64,000 nt of DNA from Kineothrix alysoides (lineage in GTDB: Bacteria > Bacillota > Clostridia > Lachnospirales > Lachnospiraceae). The DNA lies in NCBI RefSeq assembly GCF_000732725.1, contig NZ_JPNB01000001.1:558001-622000 (forward strand), given 5' to 3'. Positions within the stretch are counted from its first letter, which is position 1. Every line of letters begins with the position of its first letter. Both the position numbers and the translations under genes were made by a program. Positions 1-8,800 of the stretch are shown one piece after another. The notes beneath the pieces were generated by a model. That model saw nothing but the letters and a program-made list of their open reading frames with translations. It was not told where the DNA came from and searched no databases.

Positions 1-579
1 AAGCCCTATTCGGTTGTTCTGTTTGATGAGATAGAAAAGGCGCATCCCGACGTATTCAATGTGCTGCTGCAGGTACTGGACGACGGACGCATTACCGACT
101 CACAGGGACGCACCGTAGATTTTAAGAATACCATTCTCATCATGACTTCCAATATTGGTGCGGGATATTTGCTGGACGGCATCCGGGAGGATGGCACCAT
201 CGGAGAAGATGCGGAAAACATGGTAATGGGAGAGCTTCGTGCCCATTTCCGCCCGGAGTTCTTAAACAGACTGGATGAGACAATTTTATTCAAACCTCTG
301 ACGAAAGATAATATCGGCGGTATCATAGGATTGATTATGGAGGATCTGAACGAACGGCTGGCGGACAGAAATCTTAAGGTCGAGCTGTCGCCGGAGGCGG
401 GACGTTACATCGTGGATAACGCTTATGATCCGGTGTACGGAGCAAGGCCGTTAAAGCGTTATATCCAAAAGTATGTAGAAACGCTGTCGGCAAAGCTGAT
501 TCTGGCAGATGCGGTAGGGGCGGATGACACGATAGAAATCGTTCTGGAAGATGGAGAGCTGAGAGCGAGAAGGAAATAA
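1..579 (+). CDS. clpB: ATP-dependent chaperone ClpB, C-terminal part (5' end outside window)
   Basis: Open from the first base. The fragment starts in the second AAA+ module, with the Walker B segment VLFDEIEKAHPDVFN at residues 7-21, then the sensor region (MTSNIGAGYL) and the arginine-finger/sensor-2 stretch around FRPEFLNRLDE and YDPVYGARPLKR. It ends with a short acidic and basic tail. ClpB unfolds aggregated proteins in the cytosol together with DnaK. Choice of ClpB over ClpC/ClpA rests on the GARPLKRYIQKYVETLSAKLIL ending style and is fairly secure, but the N-terminal and middle domains that would settle it are not in the window. The gene is followed by a long hairpin at 594-692 that probably terminates it. 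Confidence 0.9.
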   Translation, partial: KPYSVVLFDEIEKAHPDVFNVLLQVLDDGRITDSQGRTVDFKNTILIMTSNIGAGYLLDGIREDGTIGEDAENMVMGELRAHFRPEFLNRLDETILFKPLTKDNIGGIIGLIMEDLNERLADRNLKVELSPEAGRYIVDNAYDPVYGARPLKRYIQKYVETLSAKLILADAVGADDTIEIVLEDGELRARRK

Positions 580-593
580 TTTTCAGATAGAAT

Positions 594-692
594 AAAGGGT
601 ATCTCAAAATGATGTACCCCTCCTTGAAAGGCATAGTTTTATTTCTTAAACTGCCTGTTCTAAGGGAGGACAGCATTTGCGGGATACCCTTT
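594..692 (+). terminator. Long composite hairpin downstream of clpB
   Basis: The outer arms 594-603 and 683-692 are perfectly complementary over 10 bases. Inside are a partly complementary pair around 617-625 / 662-669, and an inner hairpin with arms near 628-638 and 647-656. The 3' arm runs into a T-rich stretch (690-700), so it can act as an intrinsic terminator for clpB. It is unusually long, about 100 nt, for a simple terminator; a small structured RNA or a decayed miniature element is an alternative. Confidence 0.6.
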
Positions 693-697
693 TGTTC

Positions 698-755
698 TTT
701 AATAGGAAAATGTTCCTATTAAAGAAAGATAGATGCGCAGCTACGCGCGCGGAGC
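698..755. repeat. Palindromic intergenic repeat, copy 1
   Basis: A perfect 11-bp inverted repeat (698-708 / 713-723) closes on the tetraloop AATG. It is followed by a GC-rich tail (731-755) containing ATGCGCAGCTA and CGCGGAGC. The same arrangement, with the same AATG loop and tail, occurs at 17093-17153. The tail alone recurs in degenerate form near 12413. It lies between the convergent clpB and AraC-type genes. It is seen directly as a repeat; its nature (REP/MITE-like element) is inferred. Confidence 0.7.
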
Positions 756-766
756 ACACTTTCGTT

Positions 767-1672
767 CTATATCTTTTTTACGGGAATAGCCAGTTTTGCT
801 CCTGTTTCGGGGAAGGCACCGTAGTTAAATTTCGGTATAGCGCCATTCTCATAGGAATATCCCAATTCAGTGGGATTATAGGTCTCATATGCTTTAAATA
901 CGCAGTCGATAGCAATTCCGAAATCTTTTTCATCTTCAAAAGGCTCCGACTTAAAATAAAGCATGATGCCGGAATCGATTTCGATGATTTCATATTTTTC
1001 CGGAATAGCAGTATTGTAGCTGAAAGGTACTTCTACTCCGGCAGCCGTAGAGGTAGTGCCTTCTTTTACTAAGAACTCCGGCAGCTCTACAATGGCGGCA
1101 GTGTCCGTTTTCTCAGGAATACTGTTCAGTATGCCCTCCCAATCGCAGCCATTCTCCTCACAGAAGGACCAATAATCATGAGCACTGGCAGAACGTAAAA
1201 TAATTAACTTTCTTTTTGGTTTCTCAACCGGCGTAACCGTGCAAATCATAGTGTTTTTATCCATTTCCAATCTCTCCTTATGATTAAGATAGGCATGATA
1301 TGAAGATACAGGATACTGGACGAACAAAGGGATAGCTCTTGGCGATTTTCGATATTCAGCGGGACCGATTTGAAAGCTTTTTTTAAATGCTCTGGTGTAG
1401 CCCTCATGTGTCTCATAATTGGTATCCAGCGCGATATCTACAATGCTGTCTTCGGTTTCCAGGAGCTTTTTTGTACTCGAAGTGAGCATTGTCCTTCTCA
1501 CATATTCGTTCGGTGTCATATGCAGCAGTTCGCAAAAAAGTCGCTTGGCATGACGTTCTGAATATCCTATGTGTTCATACATTGCTTTCAGACTAAAATT
1601 TGATATGGCAATATTTTTCTTTATATAGTCCTGCATAGCCTGAACTATTTCAACTTTATTGTCTTGATTCAT
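767..1672 (-). CDS. AraC-family regulator with GyrI-like effector-binding domain
   Basis: 301 aa. The N-terminal ~110 residues form the double helix-turn-helix of the AraC family (segments IGYSERHAKRLFCELLHMTPNEYV and DSIVDIALDTNYETHEGYTRAFKK). Residues ~135-301 resemble the small-molecule-binding GyrI/Rob C-terminal fold, with an ending typical of it (IEIDSGIMLYFKSEPF, IAIDCVFKAYE). Domain order is HTH first, effector domain last, as in Rob/SoxS-like multidrug-sensing regulators. The ATG at 1672 has an upstream GAAGG at good spacing on the minus strand. It is transcribed away from the Rrf2 gene. The ligand is unknown, and no obvious target gene lies next to it. Confidence 0.85.
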   Translation of the reverse strand: MNQDNKVEIVQAMQDYIKKNIAISNFSLKAMYEHIGYSERHAKRLFCELLHMTPNEYVRRTMLTSSTKKLLETEDSIVDIALDTNYETHEGYTRAFKKSFQIGPAEYRKSPRAIPLFVQYPVSSYHAYLNHKERLEMDKNTMICTVTPVEKPKRKLIILRSASAHDYWSFCEENGCDWEGILNSIPEKTDTAAIVELPEFLVKEGTTSTAAGVEVPFSYNTAIPEKYEIIEIDSGIMLYFKSEPFEDEKDFGIAIDCVFKAYETYNPTELGYSYENGAIPKFNYGAFPETGAKLAIPVKKI

Positions 1673-2105
1673 ATCATTACCTTCATATATATTTTAGAAA
1701 AATTTGAGATTGTTTTCTTGACTTAAAAGGACAAAAGTACGTATGCGTTAAGATTGAGACTTATTGCCTCATTTTATTAACGGATTTCTGTATCACAATA
1801 TTATAATTGGAACGTATATACGGAGGAGGTTAATCCCGTCTATGATCTTTTGTAAGAAATTATTGTGCATGCATATTTTTCATATGGATATAAAAAGTAT
1901 ATCATCGACTTAACGGCAAGTAAATCGTCCATATTTTTTAGCCTTTTGGACGGCCTGCGGTAATGTTACGGTTCATCCTTCGGCTGAACTGTAACGCAAT
2001 AATTCCTACTCGGTTAATAGGATATTGACAAATGGACTATTCTTTTTTATTATATAATTCATAAAACATATTATTATAGTATGAAATGGAGAAAAGAGGA
2101 CGCGC
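1673..2105. other. Divergent intergenic region between the AraC-type gene and the Rrf2 gene
   Basis: A 433-bp AT-rich spacer. It carries the promoter regions of both divergent genes. A perfect-to-GU hairpin of 11 bp (arms 1965-1975 and 1985-1995) is not followed by a T-run, so it is not a normal terminator. A small dyad (2004-2008 / 2018-2022) sits just upstream of the -35 box of the Rrf2 gene. No convincing coding frame was seen. Confidence 0.6.
2025..2053 (+). promoter_or_regulatory. Sigma-A promoter of the Rrf2 gene with possible operator
   Basis: The -35 box TTGACA is at 2025-2030 and the -10 box TATTAT at 2048-2053, with a 17-bp spacer. Immediately upstream, TCCTA (2004-2008) and TAGGA (2018-2022) form an inverted repeat with a 9-bp spacer, a possible autoregulatory Rrf2 site. 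The promoter boxes are seen directly; the operator assignment is inference. Confidence 0.65.
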
Positions 2106-2552
2106 ATGAGAATATCATCAAAGGGCCGCTACGCACTGGCTGCTGTGACGAATATGGCGCAGCGCTATGACAGCGGAGAATATGCAACGGTAATTAATAT
2201 TTCAAAAGAACTCGGTATCTCAAAAATATATTTGGAACAAGTTTTTTCTCTCTTAAAGAGGGGAGGCGTGGTCACGTCCACGAAGGGGGCGCAGGGCGGC
2301 TATCTGCTTTCGCGCAAACCGGGTCAGATAACGGTATTCGAGGTATTGGCATCGGTGGAGGATTCCTTGTTCGAAAGGACGCAGGAAACCGTGGCAGAAA
2401 ATGCCATGGATATTGAGAGTGCACTCAGAATCACGGTGTTTGACACATTGGATGAGGTGATAAGTGAAACCTCGCAGGGAATTACTCTCTTAGACCTTGT
2501 GAATGAAGCAGAAAAGCACAAAGGCGAACATGAGATTATGTTTTATATTTAA
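2106..2552 (+). CDS. Rrf2-family transcriptional regulator (no Fe-S cysteines)
   Basis: 148 aa. It begins with the canonical Rrf2 start MRISSKGRYALAA and has the winged-HTH segment with IYLEQVFSLLKRGGVVTSTKGAQGGYLLSR. There is no cysteine anywhere in the protein, so the [2Fe-2S] ligands of IscR or NsrR are absent. In that respect it is like CymR, the Bacillus regulator of cysteine metabolism that works through CysK. The ATG is preceded by AGAGGA. A role in sulfur or cysteine regulation is plausible given the large sulfur operon at 17-34 kb, but it is not adjacent and no shared operator was shown. It is followed closely by the M20 peptidase gene. Confidence 0.85.
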   Translation: MRISSKGRYALAAVTNMAQRYDSGEYATVINISKELGISKIYLEQVFSLLKRGGVVTSTKGAQGGYLLSRKPGQITVFEVLASVEDSLFERTQETVAENAMDIESALRITVFDTLDEVISETSQGITLLDLVNEAEKHKGEHEIMFYI

Positions 2553-2619
2553 GGAGGTTTGTGTTTGTATAACTCAATCACATCCGCATAGATTTTCTGA
2601 CTTTGGAAGGAGTATCGTT

Positions 2620-3753
2620 ATGAGAATGACAATTGATAAGGAAAGACTCATTAAGGAATTTACCCGTCTGGTATCTATAGACAGTCCTTCTTTATTGGAA
2701 AGGGAGATGGGCGATTACCTGAAAAACAAGCTGGAGGAACTGGGCTTTACCGTAACGGAGGACGACGCAGGCAGTAAGCTGGGAGGAAACTGCGGTAATA
2801 TATACGGTTTTTTGGAGGGCAGGGAAGAGTTAGAGCCGATTCTTTTCTGTGTCCACATGGATACGGTGGAGCCGTCCAGAGGCAAACAGGCAGTTTCAGG
2901 CGCTGACGGGATAATCCGAAGCAAGGGAGATACCGTGTTGGGAGCGGATGATTTTGCGGGAATTGCAGCAATTTTGGAAGCCTTGTACACGATAAAGGAG
3001 AAGCAGCTGGAGCATCGCCCTATCGAAGTGTTGTTTACGGTTGCTGAGGAAATATACTGCAAGGGTGCGAAGGTGTTCGATTACAGTAATATCAAATCCA
3101 AGGAGGTATACGTGCTCGACTTAACGGGAGACGTGGGCGCAGCCGCTTATCGGGCACCCTCGATTCTTTCTCTCAAGATAGAGGTTAACGGTAAAGCATC
3201 TCATGCGGGATTTGCACCCCATGAGGGCATTCATGCGATTCAGGCGGCGGCAGACGCCATTGCTAGGCTGAAGCTGGGGCATATAGACGATGTTACTACG
3301 CTCAATATAGGCGTGATACAAGGCGGACTTGCCACAAATATTGTGCCTGCGCTTTGCACGGTTGGCGGGGAGATACGCAGCTATTCCCATAAGAAGGCAT
3401 TGAAAACGGCCCAGGAGGTAAAGCAAGAATTTGAGAAATCAGCAGAGGCTTTTCAGGCTGCGGTAAAGTTCGACGTGATTACTAATTGTCAAGCGTATGA
3501 AACGCCTAAGGAGCATCCTGTGGTTCGAAGATTCGAGGCGGCATGTGAGACTTTGAATATTCCGTTCTCTCTCCAGCAGACCTTCGGCGGCAGTGATAAT
3601 AATGCGATGGCGGAGCATGGAATAACGGGAATCGTGCTCGCCTGCGCTATGAACCAGTGTCATTCCTGCGAAGAATACACGACGGAGGAGGAACTTGTAA
3701 GAATTGCAGAATTGACGAGAGTACTTATGACGAGTGAGGTGAATGAGGGATGA
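2620..3753 (+). CDS. M20-family metallopeptidase, PepT-like
   Basis: 377 aa, cytosolic. Metal-binding motifs are visible: VHMDT (H79, D81), GADDFAG (D110/D111), VAEE (E143/E144) and the late GGSDNNAM and CHSCEEY segments. The dimerisation-domain segment reads ASHAGFAPHEGIHAIQAA. The family hydrolyses tripeptides or related small peptides with two zinc ions. I chose ATG 2620 because AAGGAG lies 7 bases upstream; the frame extends further 5' but without homology. It overlaps the next gene by 4 bp (ATGA), so the two are translationally coupled. The exact substrate is not known. Confidence 0.88.
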   Translation: MRMTIDKERLIKEFTRLVSIDSPSLLEREMGDYLKNKLEELGFTVTEDDAGSKLGGNCGNIYGFLEGREELEPILFCVHMDTVEPSRGKQAVSGADGIIRSKGDTVLGADDFAGIAAILEALYTIKEKQLEHRPIEVLFTVAEEIYCKGAKVFDYSNIKSKEVYVLDLTGDVGAAAYRAPSILSLKIEVNGKASHAGFAPHEGIHAIQAAADAIARLKLGHIDDVTTLNIGVIQGGLATNIVPALCTVGGEIRSYSHKKALKTAQEVKQEFEKSAEAFQAAVKFDVITNCQAYETPKEHPVVRRFEAACETLNIPFSLQQTFGGSDNNAMAEHGITGIVLACAMNQCHSCEEYTTEEELVRIAELTRVLMTSEVNEG

Positions 3754-4370
3754 AGAATCCTTTGAACTACCAGATTACCGAATATGACTGCGGTCCGACT
3801 ACCTTGATAAATGCTATGAGCTTTTTGTTCAGGCGGGAGCAGATTCCGCCCGATATTATCAAGCATATCATGCTTTTTTGTCTGGATGCTTATAACGAAA
3901 AGGGCGAGTTCGGGAAAAATGGAACCTCGCGCATGGCGATGATGTTCATAAGCGACTGGCTGAATCAGTTCGGAAAAGTGAAAAAGATTCCGGTCCAGAG
4001 CGAATATCTTACAGGAGAAAATGTCACTATCGGTGAAAACAGCAAAATCGTGTCGGCGCTGCAGCAGGGAGGCGCAGTGGTGGCCCGGGTGATGTACGGC
4101 AGCTGGCATTATGTGCTGCTGACGGGAATCGACGAAAAAAGGATATGCTTATTTGACCCTTATTATAGAAAAAAGCCGTTTAAGCAAGAGGAAATCGAAC
4201 TGATTACGGATATGCCATATAGTTTTAACCGCCGGGTTCCATCCGGTATGATGAACGATGCAGGAAAGGGACCTTATGCCCTCGGACCGAAAGAAACCAG
4301 AGAGGCAGTCATTATTTTTAACAAAGAGACACAGAAGACGCCGGCAAGAACCATAGAATATTTCATATAA
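3750..4370 (+). CDS. C39-like papain-fold protein
   Basis: 206 aa with a Cys/His/Asp arrangement typical of C39-like peptidases: EYDCGPTTL (C14), GSWHYVLLTGID (H120) and LFDPYY (D136). The family includes bacteriocin-leader peptidases and many stand-alone proteins of unknown role. No signal peptide, membrane segment or ABC domain is seen, so this is a soluble single-domain member. It overlaps the M20 peptidase stop codon by 4 bp, which suggests the two peptidase-like proteins work together, perhaps in peptide turnover. The natural substrate cannot be read from the sequence. Confidence 0.75.
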   Translation: MKNPLNYQITEYDCGPTTLINAMSFLFRREQIPPDIIKHIMLFCLDAYNEKGEFGKNGTSRMAMMFISDWLNQFGKVKKIPVQSEYLTGENVTIGENSKIVSALQQGGAVVARVMYGSWHYVLLTGIDEKRICLFDPYYRKKPFKQEEIELITDMPYSFNRRVPSGMMNDAGKGPYALGPKETREAVIIFNKETQKTPARTIEYFI

Positions 4371-4406
4371 CAAGGCAAAGTGGCAGCACTTAAGAGAGGG
4401 AAGAAA

Positions 4407-4934
4407 ATGGTATTACTGATTATTGATACACAGAAGCTAATAACTAATAAAAGCCTATATGAATTCGGCACGTTCGTATCCGGCGTTAAGTCGCTGATAA
4501 AAAAGGCCAGGGAAAATGATGTCGAAGTAATATACGTGCGGCACGACGATGGCGATGGCGGAGAATTGGTAAAAGGAACGGAGGGCTTTGAAATTTACGA
4601 AGAATTCAAGCCGGAAGAAAACGAAAGAATATTCGATAAGAATGTAAACAGTGCATTTAAAGAAACCGGCTTGGAAGAATATCTAAAAGAAAAGGGCGAA
4701 AAGGAAATTATTATAGCGGGACTTCAAACGGATTATTGCATTGATGCATCTGTAAAATGTGGATTTGAGCATGGGTTCCACATTATAATACCGGCACATG
4801 CCAATACAACGGTAGATAATGAGTATATGACAGCAGAAAAAAGCTATGAATATTATAATGAATATATGTGGAATAACAGGTATGCGGAATGTATATCCTC
4901 GGAGGCGGCACTTGAAAGGATGAAAAGGCGATAG
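4407..4934 (+). CDS. Isochorismatase-fold cysteine hydrolase
   Basis: 175 aa. The family catalytic triad is visible as D7 (LLIIDTQ), K78 (FDKNVNSAF) and C111 (TDYCIDASV), with the conserved cis-peptide region just before the Cys. Members hydrolyse nicotinamide, N-carbamoyl amides or isochorismate; the specificity here is open. I chose ATG 4407, with a GAGAGGG ribosome site 7 bases upstream, over an in-frame GTG at 4380. It is spaced 36 bp from the previous gene and likely shares its transcript. Confidence 0.85.
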   Translation: MVLLIIDTQKLITNKSLYEFGTFVSGVKSLIKKARENDVEVIYVRHDDGDGGELVKGTEGFEIYEEFKPEENERIFDKNVNSAFKETGLEEYLKEKGEKEIIIAGLQTDYCIDASVKCGFEHGFHIIIPAHANTTVDNEYMTAEKSYEYYNEYMWNNRYAECISSEAALERMKRR

Positions 4935-5825
4935 CAAGATGTACCATAAAATGGGCTGTCGCAGGAGCAATGACGTTAAATAAAAAAATAAACCAAAATT
5001 TTCAAAATAATATTAAAAACTTAAAAATTTTTATATAATAAACAAAAATGTTGTTCCGTAATTAATTATAAACGAAACTGCTCTCTGTCAAGTAAACGGT
5101 GAATAATGATAAACTCGGGATATGGTATCATAAACTAGACACTTAAATTAAGAAATTATGTGGAAATGGTATCATAAAGTATACACATAGTTGAGGGAAT
5201 ATTATGAAATGTGGTCTGCTTTATGGCAAGAAGGAGCTCTGATAAGGCATTTAAAATTGCTACAGCAAAACCGGCTCATGAAGATAGCATGTTCGTTTCA
5301 GGAATTTTGACGGACGTTCCTTTGATTAGAACTCATTATATCGCCAGGCAAATAAATAGCAAAAATACCGATAAAGTGCGTTTCCTGGGCATGGAACTGC
5401 ACTTTATTCATGTTATGGACAAATCAAAAGGTTAACGTAAGAGAATCCGGAACTTCGTAAGGAACTAGGGCTATAAAAAAATTCCAGACCTTCCTCAAGA
5501 AAAAATACATAAAATCCTTTATATCTTTCCGGGTATATAACGCCCGTCCAATTTGAAGAATGAAGTTCATATTATCGACTTAACTTTGTGTATACAAAAC
5601 TTTGAAAAGTCCAGACTTTCCCCCTATTCATGCGGGTATTTCACCCTATTTAACTATTGATTTTTCCATAATCTGACGGTATTCTATAAAAGTGTATATT
5701 TTTAAACGCTATAAATACATATTTATAGGAGATATTGTAGGTAAACTGTGTCACGCTGGATTGTGGAGTACGGATTCGGTACAAGTTTAAGGTGGCAATT
5801 GGTTTAAACTAAGGAGAAAAGGTAT
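4935..5825. other. 890-bp AT-rich spacer with IS debris
   Basis: It holds an imperfect direct repeat (5122-5143 and 5166-5187, both starting ATGGTATCATAAA) and a short orfA-like remnant at 5223-5435. A GTGTATAC sequence near 5587 mirrors one near 5179. The last ~130 bp before 5826 are the leader of the surface-protein gene, with AAGGAG at 5811-5816. No intact gene was seen. Confidence 0.6.
5223..5435 (+). pseudogene. Possible IS3-type orfA remnant
   Basis: A 70-codon frame starting MARRSSDKAFKIA, reminiscent of the first helix of IS3-family OrfA proteins (RRSFSxEFK). The rest has no recognisable HTH or leucine zipper and the frame is too short for a functional OrfA. Flanking GTATACAC and GTGTATAC sequences could be eroded IS ends. 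The assignment is tentative; a spurious frame cannot be excluded. Confidence 0.35.
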
Positions 5826-8800
5826 ATGAGTCAGCATAAACCATACCGGAGATTTCTCACAATAGTGCTATCTGTTGTCATGGCACTGGGATCTATGCCC
5901 GCTTCGGCGGCAGCGGAGGAAATCCTTCCCGGTACAGGTGTTGAGATTATTTCATTTGGAGGATTGGAGAAGGCGGAGAGGGCGGTGCCACCAGGAACGG
6001 CTTTAGAGGATTTGGAGTTGCCGGAGAGTCTTACGGCAATGGTATGTCCTGCAATGGATACCAAGGATGGAGAGGAAGCACAGACAGCCGGGGCGATGGA
6101 AACGACCGTGCCGGTAACATGGGTTGCTTCACCGGTTTATGATAGTGAGAAAGCAGGAGTTTATATATTTATCGCTGGAATCGAAGGATTCGCGGTCAAT
6201 GCCGAACTGCCGTCTATTACTGTGACGGTGGATGAAATAAATGAAGATAGTACCGCTCTTGATGAAGTGGAAGACAGCGCGGCAGCAGCGGAGGAAATCA
6301 TCCCCCAGGCAAGTACTGAGCTGCAGCCCGTTGCAGTAATGGCGGATGAAATAAAAGGGAGTATTACAACCTTCGATGAACTGACCGACGATATTCGTTG
6401 GCAGAATACTATCGAGCCGTTTTTTCCGGCGACTCTTGCCGGTACGGTGGAGGGTAAAACGGTCCAAATTCCTATAACGTGGGAAGCCGATCACGAGTAT
6501 GACACGGAATGTCCCCTTAAAGGGTTGTATGTGTTTACTGCGCAGCCCGCGGAAGGCTATACCCTAGGGAATGATGTAGAAGTGCCGCGAATCACAGTAT
6601 ATATCCCAATGACAACAGCGCATACGATGACGTTTTTTATGGCGGGCAGCCAAACGGCCGATACTTCGATTTCGATTACCAATGCAGACCAGCTTGCTGA
6701 AATCGCTACGCTGGTTAACTGTGGACGGCTGAAAAGTTTCTTGTTCAATGATGAAAGCGGTAAGGGTACACTGGCACTTCAAAATGATATAGATCTTTCG
6801 AATTATGGCAGGAATTGGAACGGCGGCAAAGGCTGGATGCCTATAGGATATGATCCGGGTAAGCCTTTTCAGGAAATTTTTGACGGAGGCGGATATAAAA
6901 TTACCGGATTGTTTATCGAGACGACAGCCGGTAATCATTACTGCGGTACAGGATTATTTGGCTGTGTGGATGGCGGCACAGTGCAAAATCTTGGCATCAT
7001 AGATATGAATATTACAGGGGGCGGCTACGCCGGAGGCGTAGCGGGATCAATTGCTTCCGGCAGCACGGTGCAGAACTGTTACGCTACCGGCAATGTCAGC
7101 AGTGAAGACTATGCGGGCGGCGTAACCGGTAGTGTTAACGGCAGCAGCACGGTACAGAACTGCTACTCTGCCGGCATTGTCAACGGTACAAGCTATGCGG
7201 GTGGTTTGGTCGGGATGACTGCAGGAAGCAGTACGGTACAGAACTGCTATGCCGCCGGTATCGTAAGCGGTTCAGACTATGTGGGTGGTGTGACAGGCTG
7301 GGCGGATGGTGCTGTATTGCAAAATTGTACGGGGCTGGGCAGCAGCGTTGCAGCATCTTCTGATATGAACATCGGGCGCATTACAGGGTTTCAAGGCAGC
7401 GGTACCTTCTCCGGCAATGCGGCTTTCAGCGGCATGATACTAGAGGTAAATGGCGCAAAGAAGACTGCTGTCGGTGATGCTGCCGGCAAGGATGGAGCGG
7501 ACAAGAGCGCTGCAGAAATTAACGAAGAAAATTTTTGGACGGTTTCGTCCGGATTTACCGGAAACTGGGACACCTCGGTCTGGACAATTACAGCAGGCAG
7601 TTTACCCGGTCTTTTTGGCATGGCGGTGGACATGCCTATTCACATTGTGGACGGAGGGAATCCTAATTTTCCGGGGGCGGGCACGCAGGAAAATCCTTAT
7701 CAGATTTCGAATGCTGCCCAACTGGCGAAGATGGCGGAATTGGTAAATGACCTGGGGACCAATCCAGTCTATGGGGGCGTGGGAATATATTATAAACTTA
7801 CCGCAGATATTGATTTATCCGGCTATAATTCTGTCAATACCGCATTTAATGGCGGAAGGGGCTGGGTGCCTATAGGATATGGAGATTATAATACCTTTCA
7901 GGGAAACTTTGACGGAGACGGCCATAAGATTACCGGACTGTATATCAGGACAACAACAGGGAACCACTATGACAGTACAGGCTTGTTCGGTTCATTGTTC
8001 AAGGGCAAGGTGCGAAATATTGGTTTGGAAGGCGCAGATATAACCGGATATAACAATGTCGGAGGGATAGCGGGATATATCTATAATAACAGCCTGGTAC
8101 AAAACTGTTATGCGATAGGAGCCGTTGCCGGCAATAACAATGTCGGCGGTGTTGTCGGTGTTGTCAGAGTTAACAGCAAGGTGCAAAGCAGTCATACAGT
8201 CGGAACGGTTACCGGCAATGAGCGTGTGGGCGGCTTAGCAGGTCTTGCTAAAGAAGCCGGTATCATGCAAAATTGCTATTCGGACGGTTTGGTTACCGGG
8301 GGGCAATGTGTGGGTGGAGTAGTAGGGTATATAGAAGCAGAAGGAAATGCGGAGAGCTGTTATGCCGCGGCTGCAGTGGAGGGGACACGCTGTATCGGTG
8401 GTGTAGCGGGCGCCGCTGATGGAAATGGGGCTAAGGTAAAAAACTGCTATAGCACCGGAGCGGTTAATGGAATAAATGACGAAACAGGCGGTGTGGCAGG
8501 CTATGTATATTATGGTACAGTGGAAAATTGTTTTGCCACAGGAACGGTTAACGGCAGTACTAAAGTCGGCGGTGTGGTTGGTGTTGTTAACCCTTACGGC
8601 ACAGTTCGAAATTGTGCTGCTCTAAACTCCAGTATCAGCGGTAATTCCAAAGTCGGCCGGGTAGCCGGTGTTATTGCGGCAGCCGGTATTTCTTCCGACA
8701 ATATAGCGTTCGGTGGCATGAAGGTCATGGAAAATAAAATTCCCAAGGCCGTTATTAATGATGCAAATGGAGTAGATGGTAAATCGAAGGACGCAGCAGA

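Noticed and set aside
767-1072. Long plus-strand frame at 677-1072 opposite the AraC-type gene
   Set aside because: Antisense to a gene with clear AraC motifs and without its own homology or ribosome site; a shadow frame.
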